DNA of 64,000 bases, from NCBI RefSeq assembly GCF_002775205.1, contig NC_036445.1, forward strand, positions 3,430,802 to 3,494,801, in the 5' to 3' direction. Under the pieces are notes generated by a model. The model searched no databases, was not told where the DNA came from, and saw nothing but the letters and a program-made list of their open reading frames with translations. The DNA is from Xiphophorus maculatus (taxonomy: Eukaryota > Chordata > Actinopteri > Cyprinodontiformes > Poeciliidae). Position numbers and translations under genes: made by a program. Every line of letters starts with the position of its first letter. Position 1 is the first letter of the stretch. This document shows, in pieces, positions 13,126 through 28,004 of this stretch.

Positions 13126-15958
13126 TTTTTTGTAAAGAGCCTTCAGAGATGCAGCTGAAGATAGAGATCAATACATGATTTAAAGATAATCAAGACAAAA
13201 AGGAGAAGATTCTTTTAAACATTTCACAAATTTATATGCATTTGTTTTTAGAAGATGTAGGACTATTTAGGCGTTTTTTCTTATCTCAGACTTCTGTTTG
13301 TCATACAAAATCAACCGGGAAAACATTTGTATATTTAATTAAATGTTAATAAAAAAAATACGTTTCAGATCCAATTTTACAATATTATTATATAATGAAC
13401 AAGTAGTTTTTTTTATTTAACTCGGTATTATGCCAGGTTAATTCTGGTAACACTACTGATAATGATTGACAGCATTGCCTTGAGCATTAATGGTATCATG
13501 TGAATTTACCATCTGTGTCAATCAGATCGGGTTAAATATTGTTAAAAGTCTAGCAAAATGTTCTGAAAGGAGACATTCATATCAGGCAGCTGATAGTAAC
13601 TATTAATATGACTTTTTCCCCTCTGACTGGCAAGAATTGGAACGATTGGGTCTTTTGAGACCGGAGGATGTATATTGCTGAAAAGGGAAGATGATGTTAA
13701 GGTCTGGGGGGAGGATGCTTCAGTGGTTTTATACTGATATAGGTAGAGTCTAATAGTTAGTAACACATAATTTCTGTTTGGTTTCTGTTTAAAACCATGG
13801 AGTTTGGACTGCTGGAATGAGATCTGTGTTAACCGTTTTGCGAAAGAGTAAGGAAAATGTGTCTAACCAATAACACATTGGTTGGACACCAATGTCCAAT
13901 GATTAACACATTTACAAGAGGCTTTTTCTGCTCTACTGAAATAGTGATAAAGAAAACTGAGTGGATCCCTGTTCCTTTTAGCAGGTCAAAGCAGTAAACA
14001 AAAAACATAACCTGCCAAAGTGTGTCACTTGTTTAGAATGGACCGTTCATTCCTCAAAAACATGTGTTCATATCAAAGTATCAGTGGCGTCTAAATGAAA
14101 AGTCTTCACACTATATTTGTGTCTAAGATAAAAAGCTTTTTTTTAAAAAATCAAATTTTATTTGTATAGCACATTTCAGCAGCAAGGCAAGATAGTCAAA
14201 TAGTTCCAATAGTTCACCAAATAGACCTTTGTGAGACTACCTGAATGTATGATACACTAATTTCACAGCAACTTGAAGTCTACAGTTAGTGAGGTAAGGT
14301 AATGGAAGACACTGAACACAATGCTTTGTGTTTTTACTGTATATTCTCTTTGAGTACAAACTTATTTCTGGGTAAAACTGCTGTGCACAACTTTAAACAA
14401 CAGCACCAGTGAAAGCTGCAGTTTACATGAGAAAAATTATTCAATCTGGGAGACATTGAGACATTATCTTGAAACAATAAATAGGAAATGCATAAAAATG
14501 TCTGATTTTTAGAATTAATGCAACGATTTTATATCCCAATTGGTAAAAATAATTTACATCTGAAGGAATTGAAATGAATCACCAAATGTGTAATTATCCT
14601 CCTCCTTAACTTGCATGTGGTAAGAAAACCTCCCTTAATATGGAAGAAACCACTAACAAACCTTGGCTCATTGTGAGCAGCTATTTGCCACTAACTACTG
14701 GGGGTTTAAGAAGACAAAGTAGATGGTGGTCAGAGGGCCCAGTGGTGCAGGTGCATAGCAGCTTCTCCTCTGTCAGATTGCCCAAGAGCAGCTGTGGCTA
14801 CCATTCAGTGGGTTGCCACTTTCAGTGTGTAAATGGGTGAATGACTGAATGTAGTGAGAAGTGCTTTGGGATCCTCTGGACTTAATAAAGCGCTAAACAA
14901 GTACAAGCCAATTACCCATTTTGAAATACATAAAAAAAACAGAAGCTCTGGCCCAGAACGGCTTTCTGTGATAAAGAAGTAAGGAGGCAATACAGCCGTT
15001 AGTGGCTTCATTTAGGTGTGAAATTCAGCTAAATATATGAACACTAAGGCAGTAATAAAATCTATTGCCCAAAAAACAAAGTACATCTAGTTAGTGACAG
15101 TAATAGCTCTTTCAGTTGTTCTGTCTAGGAAGGACACTGGGTTAAACACAGAAAGGCACAGTCAAGTTTATTTTCTATAAAAAGAAAACATAAAGATATC
15201 GATAGCAATAGCTCTGCTGATGTCCATCGTCATAGGTTAAACAAAAATACTGGACCAAATAGAATTAAACTCAGAGAAAACCCAAAGGTAAATCTAGTAA
15301 GGTTTGCAGATAGCAGACAAGACATAAGTGGATATTGGTAGGAGAAAAAAGCAGAGAAAGAAATGGCTGTCAGTATATCCTCCAACAACCGAAGCTTACT
15401 GTATATCAGCATAAGAAGAGAGAAATCTCAGAATGTCCTAAGTCTTTAAAAAATAGCTTTCTCAAAAACAAGAAATATACAAGCCACATCTTACAGGCAT
15501 GGTGTCTTCCTCACAGAAAAAAAGTAGGAGCTGATTGCATTGCAGAGAAATGTGATAACTGAAAGATTCACCTCAAACTCTCCTTTTGGAAATGCTAAGA
15601 GTCATAATTAAAACAAATATATAAACACTGAACAAATCAGTCTATCAGCCAGTGCTATTACCCTGATCCTATGGCTCAATACAGCTATGACTGTTTTTTC
15701 TAGTTACCATGTAATAAATTTATTATACAGTAATTCTTGTTCTTCCATGGCAATAATAAGAAATGTACTGATTTTAAGATGATTTTTTGCTGTAGAACCA
15801 TAGAGGTGTTTCTTGCAGAACCAGTGGAAAATTTTCAGCATCATGACATCTGTTATGTTAAGATTATCTCAAAGCTGTGCATAAAATGTGGGAACAGCAA
15901 CATGTAGGAAAAGAAAGACACAAGATGACACAAAGCCAAAAGATATTAGGTTCTATGA
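13126..15958. other. Spacer between trypsin copies, repeat fragments only
   Basis: No coding exon was recognised. At 14144-14215 there is a fragment of a common teleost repeat ('TTTTATTTGTATAGCACATT'). At 14725-14925 there is a fragment of a second family ('AATGACTGAATGTAGTGAGA', then 'AATAAAGCGCTAAACAAGTA'). The rest is AT-rich and unannotated. Confidence 0.5.
14725..14925 (+). repeat. Teleost interspersed repeat fragment (SINE-like 3' part)
   Basis: The sequence carries the typical tail 'GTGAGAAGTGCTTTGGGATC' followed by 'TAATAAAGCGCTAAACAAGT', shared by a family spread through many teleost genomes. It has no coding capacity. Confidence 0.6.
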
Positions 15959-15968
15959 TTTATTTATT
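15959..15968 (-). terminator. Poly(A) signals of trypsin gene 2
   Basis: TTTATTTATT on the plus strand gives two overlapping AATAAA hexamers on the minus strand, about 80 nt beyond the stop of the gene at 16046-17341. Confidence 0.65.
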
Positions 15969-16045
15969 GGTGTCAAAGTATCTGCATGGTGTTCAGGATG
16001 ATGGTAGACAAACAGCAGCATCAGATGGCTATAGAAGGAACCAGT

Positions 16046-17341
<1,296 letters not shown>

Positions 17342-17496
17342 GGTTGCTGAGTGATCTTGTTGATGAGAGAACTTCGTCTGGAGTCCTGGTTTATATAGGA
17401 AGGTGGTTTGAGCTTTTCTTATGAGGAAACCTCCCACTGTTATCTGTGACCAACCAGCTTCCAGAACAAAACCACTGAATGTTGGAAAAACAAACA
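17342..17496 (-). promoter_or_regulatory. Promoter of trypsin gene 2 with TATA box
   Basis: TTATATA at 17391-17397 (TATATAA on the coding strand) lies about 50 nt upstream of the ATG. The flank matches the promoter of copy 1 almost base for base up to about 17496, where similarity stops abruptly. Confidence 0.65.
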
Positions 17497-19069
17497 TTTT
17501 GTGTGTTGAAGGTTGGCCTTCAGATATCCAATTGAAAATGAAAATATATTCTCTATATGGTTTTAATTATTTTAAAGCAGATTAACACAGATTCACTTTA
17601 ACCATGAAACTGTATTGGAGACACATTTATATGGAAATCTTTGGAAAAGTACAATTCTTGTAGAATGACAATCTCATTATCACAAAATCTGTTACTTCTT
17701 TGCACCAATTTTGACCAAGTAACACATCTTCACAAATAATTATTATATAATTTATTGTTTTTAAGTAAAAATATACATCATAAGGATTCATTTACATTAA
17801 CTTTTAACATAGCTTTAACATATCACACTTACTCAGTAATTTCTCAATATTCAGTGCTGATATTTTTTAATGTTTAACATTTTATGTTCATCATTCTACG
17901 TTGTTGGGCTATAAACAGGCCATCTAATTAATTGATTAATATCAGTAATATCAGTCAAAGTGTAATCAAGTAAAGTATTAAAAAACTAATGGTGAAAATC
18001 TACAAATGTTTGACACAGATTTGAGCAAATGAACACATTTTTCCCACAGTAATGTCTTTCTTATCAATTAGTGGAAAAATGAAAGTTTGATGAATTAATT
18101 TGATGGATTTCAAGAAAACAAAAACAATATTGTACCTAAAATCTTTATGGTGGTACAACAACTGGGTTAGTGCTTAATACTGACACAGACTGGATCTACT
18201 GCCTTGGAAGTGAAGGCCTAATGTGAAAACTCCATCTGTTCTACTTGATGGGAATATCTACAGACTCCACAAACAAAAAAACTGCCATTCTTTTAATGAA
18301 ACTTACAAAGAATCGTTTTGAGGAGAGAAAGATGGTGAATATGAAAGTAACTGAGGATCTGAGAGTAGTAATAGTTGCTTTTCTCCACTTCAATATGATC
18401 TTTGTGCCTCAATATATTTTGGCATGTAGCATTACTATTTACTCTATTTTTTAAAATGTAAAATACTTTCTTATTTTCCATTGTTCACTGTTCCAAATGA
18501 TATTTGGAAAGAAAAATAAACTTTACAAGGATGTCAAAACCTCCATGACGGAATTTAGGAAACGCACAGCTGTGAGACGTCTAAAAATAGAGTTGGTAAA
18601 ACATTAACACTCTGGCAATGTAAAACTAACAAAAAAAATACGCAATATTGATTTTACATATTCATCTTATTTAGGAATTCACATTTAAATTAATATTTTC
18701 TGTTTACCTTGTCCTCTTTATGAATACAAATGCAACTATAACTGTGGATAGTCAGTGTTTTTATCTTTTTTTTGTTGGTATTAATCAGATTGTGATACTA
18801 TACAGTAGTTTTCATTTTTGCACCAAACTGTTTCTAACACTTTGGAGTGTTAAAACTGTTTTTAACATCCAAACAGAGAGGTTAAAACAACCAGTTTTTT
18901 GTTAACATACTTTTGTGCTTAGTAAATAGTGGGACTGACTGATTGACCTTTTCATGCAATTTTCCAAATTTACTTACACACCTCTTCTTAGGTAATATTT
19001 GAAATGTGTCGCCCACATATATGTGTTTAAAGCGCATGCTTGGACAGCTGAGGCAGCTCTCCCTAACAA
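17497..19069. other. Intergenic, no feature recognised
   Basis: AT-rich spacer between trypsin copy 2 and the trypsin pseudogene. Frames of 60-83 codons occur but have no splice context or family similarity. Confidence 0.45.
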
Positions 19070-19216
19070 TATAAATCATGTTTTCAAGTGAAATCCTCTC
19101 CCCAACAAGAACACGAAAGAACCATGAAGTCACTGCTCTTCTTTCTCCTCATCGGAGCTGCTTGTGGGTGTCTTCTGTCATACCGATAAACCTTATACAA
19201 TATATCTGTACTCCTA

Positions 19217-19745
19217 ATTTAAGATAAGATAAGATAAAATAAGATAAGATTTATTTGTCATTGTCATCAACAGATTACAACGAGATTGAGATTTGCTCGA
19301 CTCGAGTTAAGATGCAGGTTATGTGTATATACATAATGTACAAAGGTAAAGAAATAAATAGTACAAAATGAGAAATAAATAGACATCAGAAGATGGTTGT
19401 CGCAACAGAATTTACATTTTTAACAAAGTGGTGTCAAGAGCAGAAGTTCTTATGAATTTAGTGCCATGATTGCCATCGGGTAAAAACTGTTTTTTAGGTG
19501 ATTTGTCCTGGTTTTTATTGCTCTGTATCTCTTGTCTGATGGCAGCAGCTGGAAGAGACCATGGCCACGGTGTGAAGAGTCATTTAAAATGTCCAAAACT
19601 TTCTTGTGGAGCCTGGAAGTGTAAATCTGTTCCATAGTGGGGAGGGGGCAGCCTATGGTTCTCTCTGCTGCCCTAACAACCCTCTGGAGCGCCTTCTTGT
19701 CCGCGGATGTGCTACTGCCGTACCAGACACACAGACTGTACGTTA
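19217..19745 (-). mobile_element. 5'-truncated non-LTR retrotransposon (LINE) 3' end
   Basis: Read on the minus strand, 19745 to about 19450 encodes the end of a LINE ORF2 in one open frame. Motifs include VWYGSSTSADKKALQRVV, LFQLLPSDKRYR and LKNSFYPMAIMALNS, then stop. A short 3' UTR follows and a (TTATC)n tail, seen on the plus strand as GATAAGATAAGAT at about 19220-19252. The tail and lack of a 5' part indicate truncation on insertion. A Rex1/CR1-like clade is plausible from the ORF2 C-terminal motif, but I cannot confirm it. It sits in intron 1 of the trypsin pseudogene. Confidence 0.8.
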
Positions 19746-20518
19746 GTAGATAAGATTTAGTAACTACTTGACAGCTAGTAAAGACACAAAACTTTACTAG
19801 TTGCTTGTTTTATTCCAGTTACCTTCAATGACGACAAGATCGTTGGGGGGTATGAGTGTCAACCCCATCAGGTTTTTCTGCACTATAGTTACCACTTCTG
19901 TGGTGGCTCTCTGGTCATTGAAAACTGGGCTGTGTCTTCAGCTCACTGCAACTTTGTGTAAATGGACTGTTGTCCTGTTCCTTTAAAATGAAAAGTTTAA
20001 TTGACTTATATTTGCCCTTAATGGCACATTTTGTGTGTTTTTACACCACATTGCTCCATTAAAATGATTAAGAGTGGCATTGAACTGCACCTTGAAGAGC
20101 ACAGCATTGAGGTTCATAAATTAACCGAGCAGTTTATCAGCAGCTCTGTTGTCGTCCCTCATCCCAGTACAACCCTCAAACATTTTACAATGACATCATG
20201 CTGATGAAGCTGAGCAGACCTGCCACCTTCAACGAGTACGTGCAGCCAGTGGCTCTGCCAACCAAATGTGCTCCTGTGGGTGTCACGTGCAAAGTGTCTG
20301 GCTGAGGACCCTGGTAAGTTTACTACATACATGTACCATTCTCATATTTTTTTCAAACTTACATTACACATTTTTCAAATTATATATCTGAAAACTTATG
20401 TTGAAAAAAAACAAACAAACAAGAATTGCAAGAAATACTGAATGTATTCAGACTCCTGTCTTGACAGACCTAACGTACCTACACCAGTCTCATTAAGGGG
20501 TAAGTATGAACAAACCAA

Positions 20519-20611
20519 AGAAATATGCAGATAAATAAATAAATTAATAAATAAATAGAGTAGACAGATATATATAGAGAGAAATAAATAAATATATCTA
20601 TATGTATATAG
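20519..20611. repeat. AT-rich microsatellite (TAAA/TATA)
   Basis: Interrupted ATAA and TATA repeats inside intron 3 of the trypsin pseudogene. They account for the low-complexity minus-strand frame across this place. Confidence 0.75.
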
Positions 20612-21285
20612 GGAGAGTGCTTTCAGCCTCCTCTCTGTTTTGGGATTAGGATGGCTGATTGGAAACAAAATCTACCAAAACAAGCAGCCTCAGGTCTAAA
20701 TCCACTGTGAATTAGATAGCCCTGGACCAACCACACCATATAACCAAGAAGTAAACAACAAGATGCCAAAGGTGGAAATGAAAACCACACCTTTTAGGCC
20801 AGCAACTCAAAGAATCTGCATCCTCAACGCATCCTCAGATTTGTTTTGTTCTTTAGCTGTTGATGACTCCAAGCTGCAGTGTGTAGACATCCCAGTCCTG
20901 TCTGTAGTGTCTGCAGAAACTCACTCTGGCATCATCAACACCTCCGTGTTCTGTGCGGGATATCTGGAGGGAGGCAAGGACACTTGCCAGGTATTTAAAT
21001 GGGCTTATGAATCAGCATATTAAACACTTAGTAATCCACGTTGAGCTCTATTAGAATTTCAAACTGAATCCAAACACTTTGTCCCCAGAATGACTCTGGT
21101 GGCCCTCCTGTGCGACGGTGAGCTGCAGGGTGTTGCATCCTGGGGCACTGGATGTTCAGAGAAGAACTACCAGGGTAACTTTCAACCAGAAAAGAAACAT
21201 TTGAATTAAAGTAAGGTTGAACTTTATCTGATCTTTCACTGATTTTATTCTCTTTTAGATCTGTAGCTTTAACAACTGGCTGTAG

Positions 21286-22456
21286 AGTACCAGGGCCAGC
21301 TAAGTGATCCAATCTATTCACCTGGACCACACAGTTTAACATAATATGTTCAATATGACACACTGAGCAGTAAAATAAATGCAACAAATACATGTCCAGA
21401 TTAATTTCCTTTTCTCCGTTGTGGAATTGAAATTTTTCCAGTTGGAGAATAGGTCAATATTATTCCCGTAGCTTTTTCAGGACAGGTTTGTAATTCTTTG
21501 TGACAACAGGCTATAGTATAAAAAATCTAAACATATAAATACCTTTTTGCAAAGAGTGTAATGTAGGGTAAACTTCTCACACAAATCCAGTACAGTAACT
21601 AAAAAATTAAAAATAATATCAGAACAACATTTTTTTGTTTTTGCACTTTCCTAATACATATATTTTTCATATCCTTAGAAAAATGTTGTTTCTTAATGAC
21701 TGTAACTGAAGTTTGTGAAATCTGCAAGGTTCTAAATGTTGGGTGTTTTGGGGCCTCAGGTTAAGAGTCATCAATGCAGTGTAAGTGTGTAAGTGTTGAC
21801 TGCATTGTTTGACAACTACGGTTAATTAGAATGGAGTTATGACTGGACTGAATGAACTATATATATTTTTTGTAAAGTGCATTGAGATGAAGTGTGTTGT
21901 GAGTTGGTGCTGTAGATATACTGATTTGAATTAAATTCATCAATGTTTCATGTTTTCTTCATTTGTGGATAATGGTTCTTACAGTGGCCCTGCGATGGAC
22001 TGGTGGCCTGTCCAGGGTGTCCATCACCCTGGACAGGATCACATCCGTTAGTGGCTTCTCTTCAACGACAGGTTGCCTCCCAGGCGTTGTACCCTGTGAC
22101 GCTACCCTGTCCATCACAGGGTAGCAGAGAGAGCAACTTCAACAAACCTTATGAAAAAGAAGGTAATTCAAAATTGTTGACCGGTGAGCCAAACAGTGTG
22201 CTTTATAGTTAATCATGGTGGACATGAAATTGTGGTTTCAGTCTTTTCATTTCATATTCATTTAATTATTTTTTACTAAATGACGAGGTAGATTTAAACA
22301 ATGTTTTATTGTTTATTTCCCTTATGAATTAAAAAGATTGTCATGAAAAAAACACAACTTACTTAGGTGTTGCTGCAACACAATTAATATTGCATGAAAT
22401 TAAACTTATTGCAATTTATCCATTAATTATTGTGCTTTTTTGAGTATCTCTGACAT
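21286..22456. other. Intergenic with short repeat fragments
   Basis: No coding exon was recognised. About 21780-21935 resembles a common teleost repeat tail ('TGTAAAGTGCATTGAGATGA'). At 21984-22020 there is a fragment of the SINE-like family ('CTGGTGGCCTGTCCAGGGTG'). Confidence 0.5.
22007..22037. repeat. Perfect 13-bp inverted repeat at the end of a SINE fragment
   Basis: CCTGTCCAGGGTG (22007-22019), a 5-nt loop, and its exact reverse complement CACCCTGGACAGG (22025-22037). The left arm is the SINE-family box GACCTGTCCAGGGTG, so the hairpin probably marks a head-to-head junction of two SINE pieces. Confidence 0.7.
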
Positions 22457-22494
22457 GTTTTAGGAGGTTCACAAAAAAGTGAACCTCCTAAAAC
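22457..22494. repeat. Perfect 16-bp inverted repeat with A6 loop
   Basis: GTTTTAGGAGGTTCAC (22457-22472), AAAAAA, then the exact reverse complement GTGAACCTCCTAAAAC (22479-22494). No recognised gene or repeat explains it. Confidence 0.8.
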
Positions 22495-23354
22495 AATTTC
22501 ACTACTGAAATCTTTTTTCTGATCAATATTTCAGCAGTGAAAGGAACTCAAGAGTGAAGGTTAAAATAATGTGTGCTAATATTGATATATTAGGTTGTAT
22601 ACCATCTGTTCTCATTCTTGTGATGTTGCATTAAAAATAATGGAAACTGAGGAAAGCAAAGTAAAATCAAGACTAATTTTATGTTGCAAGGCATACATAA
22701 TAATCCTGGACATGATGCACTTTTCAGCTTACACTTATTGGAACATTCTAGAAAGAGGGTGCATGCAGAGATAGAGCGCAGACAGCAGCACTTATCTTTA
22801 TTTGTTTGGTTGAGGAAAGCTTCAAAGTAGAAGGCTTTTAGACTCCACTTATAGCAAAAAGGGTGGGAAAAAAAATGACAGATGGATTTTTTTCTCTTTA
22901 TGGATGTTGCAGAAGCAGAATATTGTGGGTCTTGTTTGGTAAAATGTCCCAAAATTAGCAAAAAATAAATTCAAAGTGATCTTCTGATACCAAATATGTA
23001 TTTTTCAAAAATCATATGCATGCATATAGATTTGTGCACACAAGTATTTTGAAAGGAAATAATTAACTTCTTGTTGGTAGAGATAAAACTGTTTCTCTTT
23101 GATATTGTCAAAACAGATTAAAATGAATCAGATTAATAAAAAAAAAGCAGCGCTATTGTTTATCAAAAGACCACCATTGAGATATGCATATTTTGTTTAC
23201 AGTTGGCTTAATTCAGCCATTCTCTGATTATTCTAATGTATATTTGAATCTCACTGGGTTTAGATGGTTCCTTCTACCAATAGCAGCTTTTCTGCTCTGC
23301 TGCTAATTTTTTTCTGAACCACCTTCAACATCCTCCTCATTATTTCTGCCTCTG
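22495..23354. other. Intergenic, no feature recognised
   Basis: AT-rich DNA with no supported exon. The 123-codon minus-strand frame at 22590-22961 has no splice context or recognisable motif. Confidence 0.45.
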
Positions 23355-23360
23355 TTTATT
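23355..23360 (-). terminator. Poly(A) signal of trypsin gene 4
   Basis: TTTATT on the plus strand reads AATAAA on the minus strand, about 50 nt past the stop codon at 23411. Confidence 0.55.
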
Positions 23361-23410
23361 TCCTCTCATTTCCTCTTTTTCCTGTTGTTCCATAAAATGT
23401 GATCACAGCC

Positions 23411-25149
<1,739 letters not shown>

Positions 25150-25937
25150 TTTGTGCTTTACTCCTGACTTTCTACAACCAGAGTAAATGTGGATGACCTG
25201 CTGCCTTCTGCATTTATGTGACCTCCATTGGATCCCTCCTCCTTCTCGACATCTTGTCACCTCCACCCTCATTCACATCCACCCCGATCTCTACCCACAA
25301 CTCAGTCTGAGTATTTTTATTTAAAAACATAGCCAGGAATTATCTTAACAAGGTAAAAACAACATACAATATATACTTTGAAAATACGGCAACTGCTTAT
25401 ATCTGTTTAGTTTTTTCATAAAATTGTTGACTAACTTCTCTGGGTGAAAAAAAGAGACATTTTTAGTCATTTTGCTTCTTCAGACACCACAGATGGCTTT
25501 TTTCTCACCTTTTAAAGCTTTAAAGCTTTACTCAATAATGACCTAAACCACAGCCACACACCAGCACTTTTACTATTTACTCATTTCTTTTGCCACAACT
25601 TTTATTTAAACATTTTGACTGTGACAGCTTTTTATTTATAAATTTATATTTTATATTTTTTATAAGCATTGCAACATTCATTAGCTTACTGGGAAATCCC
25701 CAAAACAACTAATAGTAGTTAATTGTGTGAAAACCTTGAGAAGATATACAGATGACATTAGAGGGTGTGCTGTGGTGTGGCTGGGCTGGACAAATAAGAA
25801 ATGTAGTGAATGATAAGACAACAGATTTAGAGGTTAAACATTCAGCAACAAATCTAAAAACTCAGAGATAACGCAGTTTCACAGAAAAAAGAAAAAAAGT
25901 GAAGGCTGAAAAAGGCTGAGCACAGCAGACTAGTGGG
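25150..25937. promoter_or_regulatory. Shared intergenic region between two divergent trypsin genes
   Basis: About 840 bp separates the start codons of the divergent genes at 25149 (minus) and 25988 (plus), so both promoters must lie here. The plus-strand gene has a clear TATA tract; the minus-strand gene has only a weak TAAAT-like element near 25210. Confidence 0.45.
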
Positions 25938-25947
25938 ATATATATAT
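25938..25947 (+). promoter_or_regulatory. TATA box of group III trypsin gene
   Basis: An alternating ATATATATAT tract lies about 40 nt upstream of the start codon at 25988. The spacing leaves a short 5' UTR, as in the other trypsin genes here. Confidence 0.6.
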
Positions 25948-25987
25948 GATCCACTGTGGGCCTAGATACTTCTGATCTCTTAAAACC

Positions 25988-28004
25988 ATGAGACCACTCT
26001 ATGTTCTGCTGCTTATTGGAGCTGCTGGTAAATATGCTGTAATACACCCAGAAGGATGCACACAAATATCATGAACACTTTTTGTTTATCCATGAAAGCA
26101 AGTGAGCATATTATATATATGCACTGCAAAACTTAAAAGTAAAAAGCAGGCTGCTGGTACTGCAACATATTTTATTTGACATATTTTCTATTTTCTCCTA
26201 TGTCTGTGTGTAACAGCGGCAGTTCCCCACTATGACGGAAGGATCATCGGTGGGCAGGAGTGTGAGCCGCACTCTCGCCCTTACATGGCGTCCCTTAACT
26301 ATGGATACCACTTCTGTGGAGGAGTGCTCATCAGTACTCAGTGGGTGCTCTCTGTCGCACACTGCTGGTACAAGTATGTATGCAAAGATGCAGAATTAAT
26401 TGCGCTATGATAAATGGTTTGTTCTGTCTGGTGTTAATTTTGCATATTTGTATACTTGTTCAAAGGGCAATAAATGTAGAGGGCAAGTTTAAACCCTTAT
26501 TAAGAGGAAGATGAGAGAAACCAATGGAGAGCCACAGGCTGATAGCCTCCATACCTCAAAAAGACTATTAAGTGCACATACTATCCAAGACATGGACAAA
26601 TATTTCAGGAGGCCAACATATCTGTATTACAATATTTTTTACTGGCAAAAAAAGAAAGAAAAATCACATTAATCACATTTTTTAACTCCATTATGAGTTT
26701 GTATTATATTTAAGCTTTAATGTCCAACAGTAAAATAAATACATGGTTAAAATACATGAACCTGTTGATATCATCATGTACAGCATTGTATCTGTGATTG
26801 TGAAAGTATTTTCCTGCATCAAGCTGTGCATGTTTCTTCTGTCAGTCCATATTCGATGCAGATCTTCCTGGGAGAACATGATGTACGTGTATTTGAGGGA
26901 ACAGAGCAACTCATGAAGACTGACACCATCATCTGGCACCCAAAGTGAATACATCACAGCACTTCACATTCCCTGTCTCTTCCCTTCAAGCACAAGCTAT
27001 GCTTCACAGTTATTTCCCTCTTGTCTCTGTGTGCATATCAAAAGAAAGGATTGAAAATCCAAACCATTGGGGATCATCAACTATACCAAACAGGAATTTT
27101 GAATAAGAAAGCTGGAGATAACTTCGAGCTAATGGCTGATTTACCTCATCCTGAACAAAAGTTTCATGATACAACCTTTGAGGCTAATGAACTCACAAAG
27201 TCAGCTTTAAAAAAACAGAATATCAAAAAAGGCTACAGCAGCACAATGTAACAATAAAAAGGCTTTTTTTCTTTCTTTCTTCCATACCAGTGCATAGTGC
27301 GAAATACAGCAGCAAGCTTCAGTATCTTTAATTCATGCATGCAATCAGTGCAGAGAAGCATTTGAGTTTTAGTTTTCTCCATGTGTAGCTATGACTACCA
27401 GACTCTGGACTATGACATCATGCTGATCAAGCTCTTCCATCCAGTGGAGGTGACTGAGGCAGTTGCACCCATCTCACTACCCACCGGCTGTCCAATGGGA
27501 GGCCTCCCCTGCTCCATGTCTGGATGGGGGAACACTGCTAAAGATGGTGAAGAAGGTGATTCAAATTGGACATCAACGATGTAACTGCGTGAATAATTTG
27601 GGGTTTCTGTGAGAGTCTCCACCGTGTTTCTGTTACAGTAAACATGCCCACCCGTCTGCAGTGTTTGGATGTACCCATAGTGGATGATGAGGACTGTGAA
27701 AACGCCTATCCAGGCATGATCACGCGCAGGATGGTGTGTGCTGGTTACATGGATGGAGGCAGAGACGCATGCAATGTGAGTCTCCCAGAACTGAACCAAC
27801 AGATGTGGATCTGTTTGGGAGCTTCACACTTTTATTCTGTGTGTGTTTCAGGGTGACTCTGGCAGCCCTCTGGTGTGTGTTGGAGAAGTGCACGGCCTGG
27901 TGTCATGGGGTCAAGGCTGCGCTCAGCCCAACTACCCTGGAGTTTATGTTAAAGTATGCGAGTTCCTCTACTGGATTGAAGACACTCTTGCAGCCAATCC
28001 TTAA
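25988..28004 (+). CDS. Group III (trypsin Y-like) trypsinogen, six exons
   Basis: Plus-strand exons 25988-26027, 26217-26373, 26846-26944, 27389-27555, 27639-27775 and 27852-28004 join to 250 aa plus stop. After the signal peptide [13 protein letters not shown], the pro-segment is AVPHYDGR followed by [19 protein letters not shown] at residue 23, so the activation site is Gly-Arg/Ile and lacks the acidic enteropeptidase motif. His is in SVAHCW, Asp in [10 protein letters not shown] and Ser203 in GDSGSP (Ser replaces the usual second Gly); the pocket Asp197 is in GGRDACN. From memory these match the cold-adapted group III trypsins of teleosts, such as cod trypsin Y ([33 protein letters not shown]). 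Its third coding region is split by an intron after WHP, giving an extra exon. The likely role is a digestive protease with its own activation route. Confidence 0.93.

Larger units (their letters stand above)
19124..21285 (+). pseudogene. Trypsinogen pseudogene on the plus strand
   Basis: All six exon positions of the neighbouring trypsinogens are recognisable. Exon 1 (19124-19163) encodes MKSLLFFLLIGAA, with a TATAAAT at 19070-19076. Exon 2 starts at 19819 ([13 protein letters not shown]) and keeps the His as SSAHC, but has a short deletion after YEC. Exon 3 (about 20072-20313) has a frame break before NDIMLMKLSRPATFNEYV, and its conserved SGWG is interrupted because TGG has become TGA. Exon 4 (20857-20990) gives [11 protein letters not shown] but has lost the DCENSYPGM segment. 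Exon 5 starts NDSGGP instead of GDSGGP and then shifts frame. Exon 6 ends ICSFNNWL and stop at 21285. At least two frame breaks, one nonsense change and internal deletions are visible. A LINE fragment lies in intron 1. It is a dead host gene, most like the two tandem trypsinogens and opposite in orientation. Confidence 0.88.

Noticed and set aside
20396-20668. 90-codon tyrosine/isoleucine-rich minus-strand frame
   Set aside because: It is generated by an AT-rich microsatellite in an intron of the trypsin pseudogene.
22590-22961. 123-codon minus-strand frame between trypsin loci
   Set aside because: No splice context, promoter, or recognisable domain; composition is that of the local AT-rich DNA.
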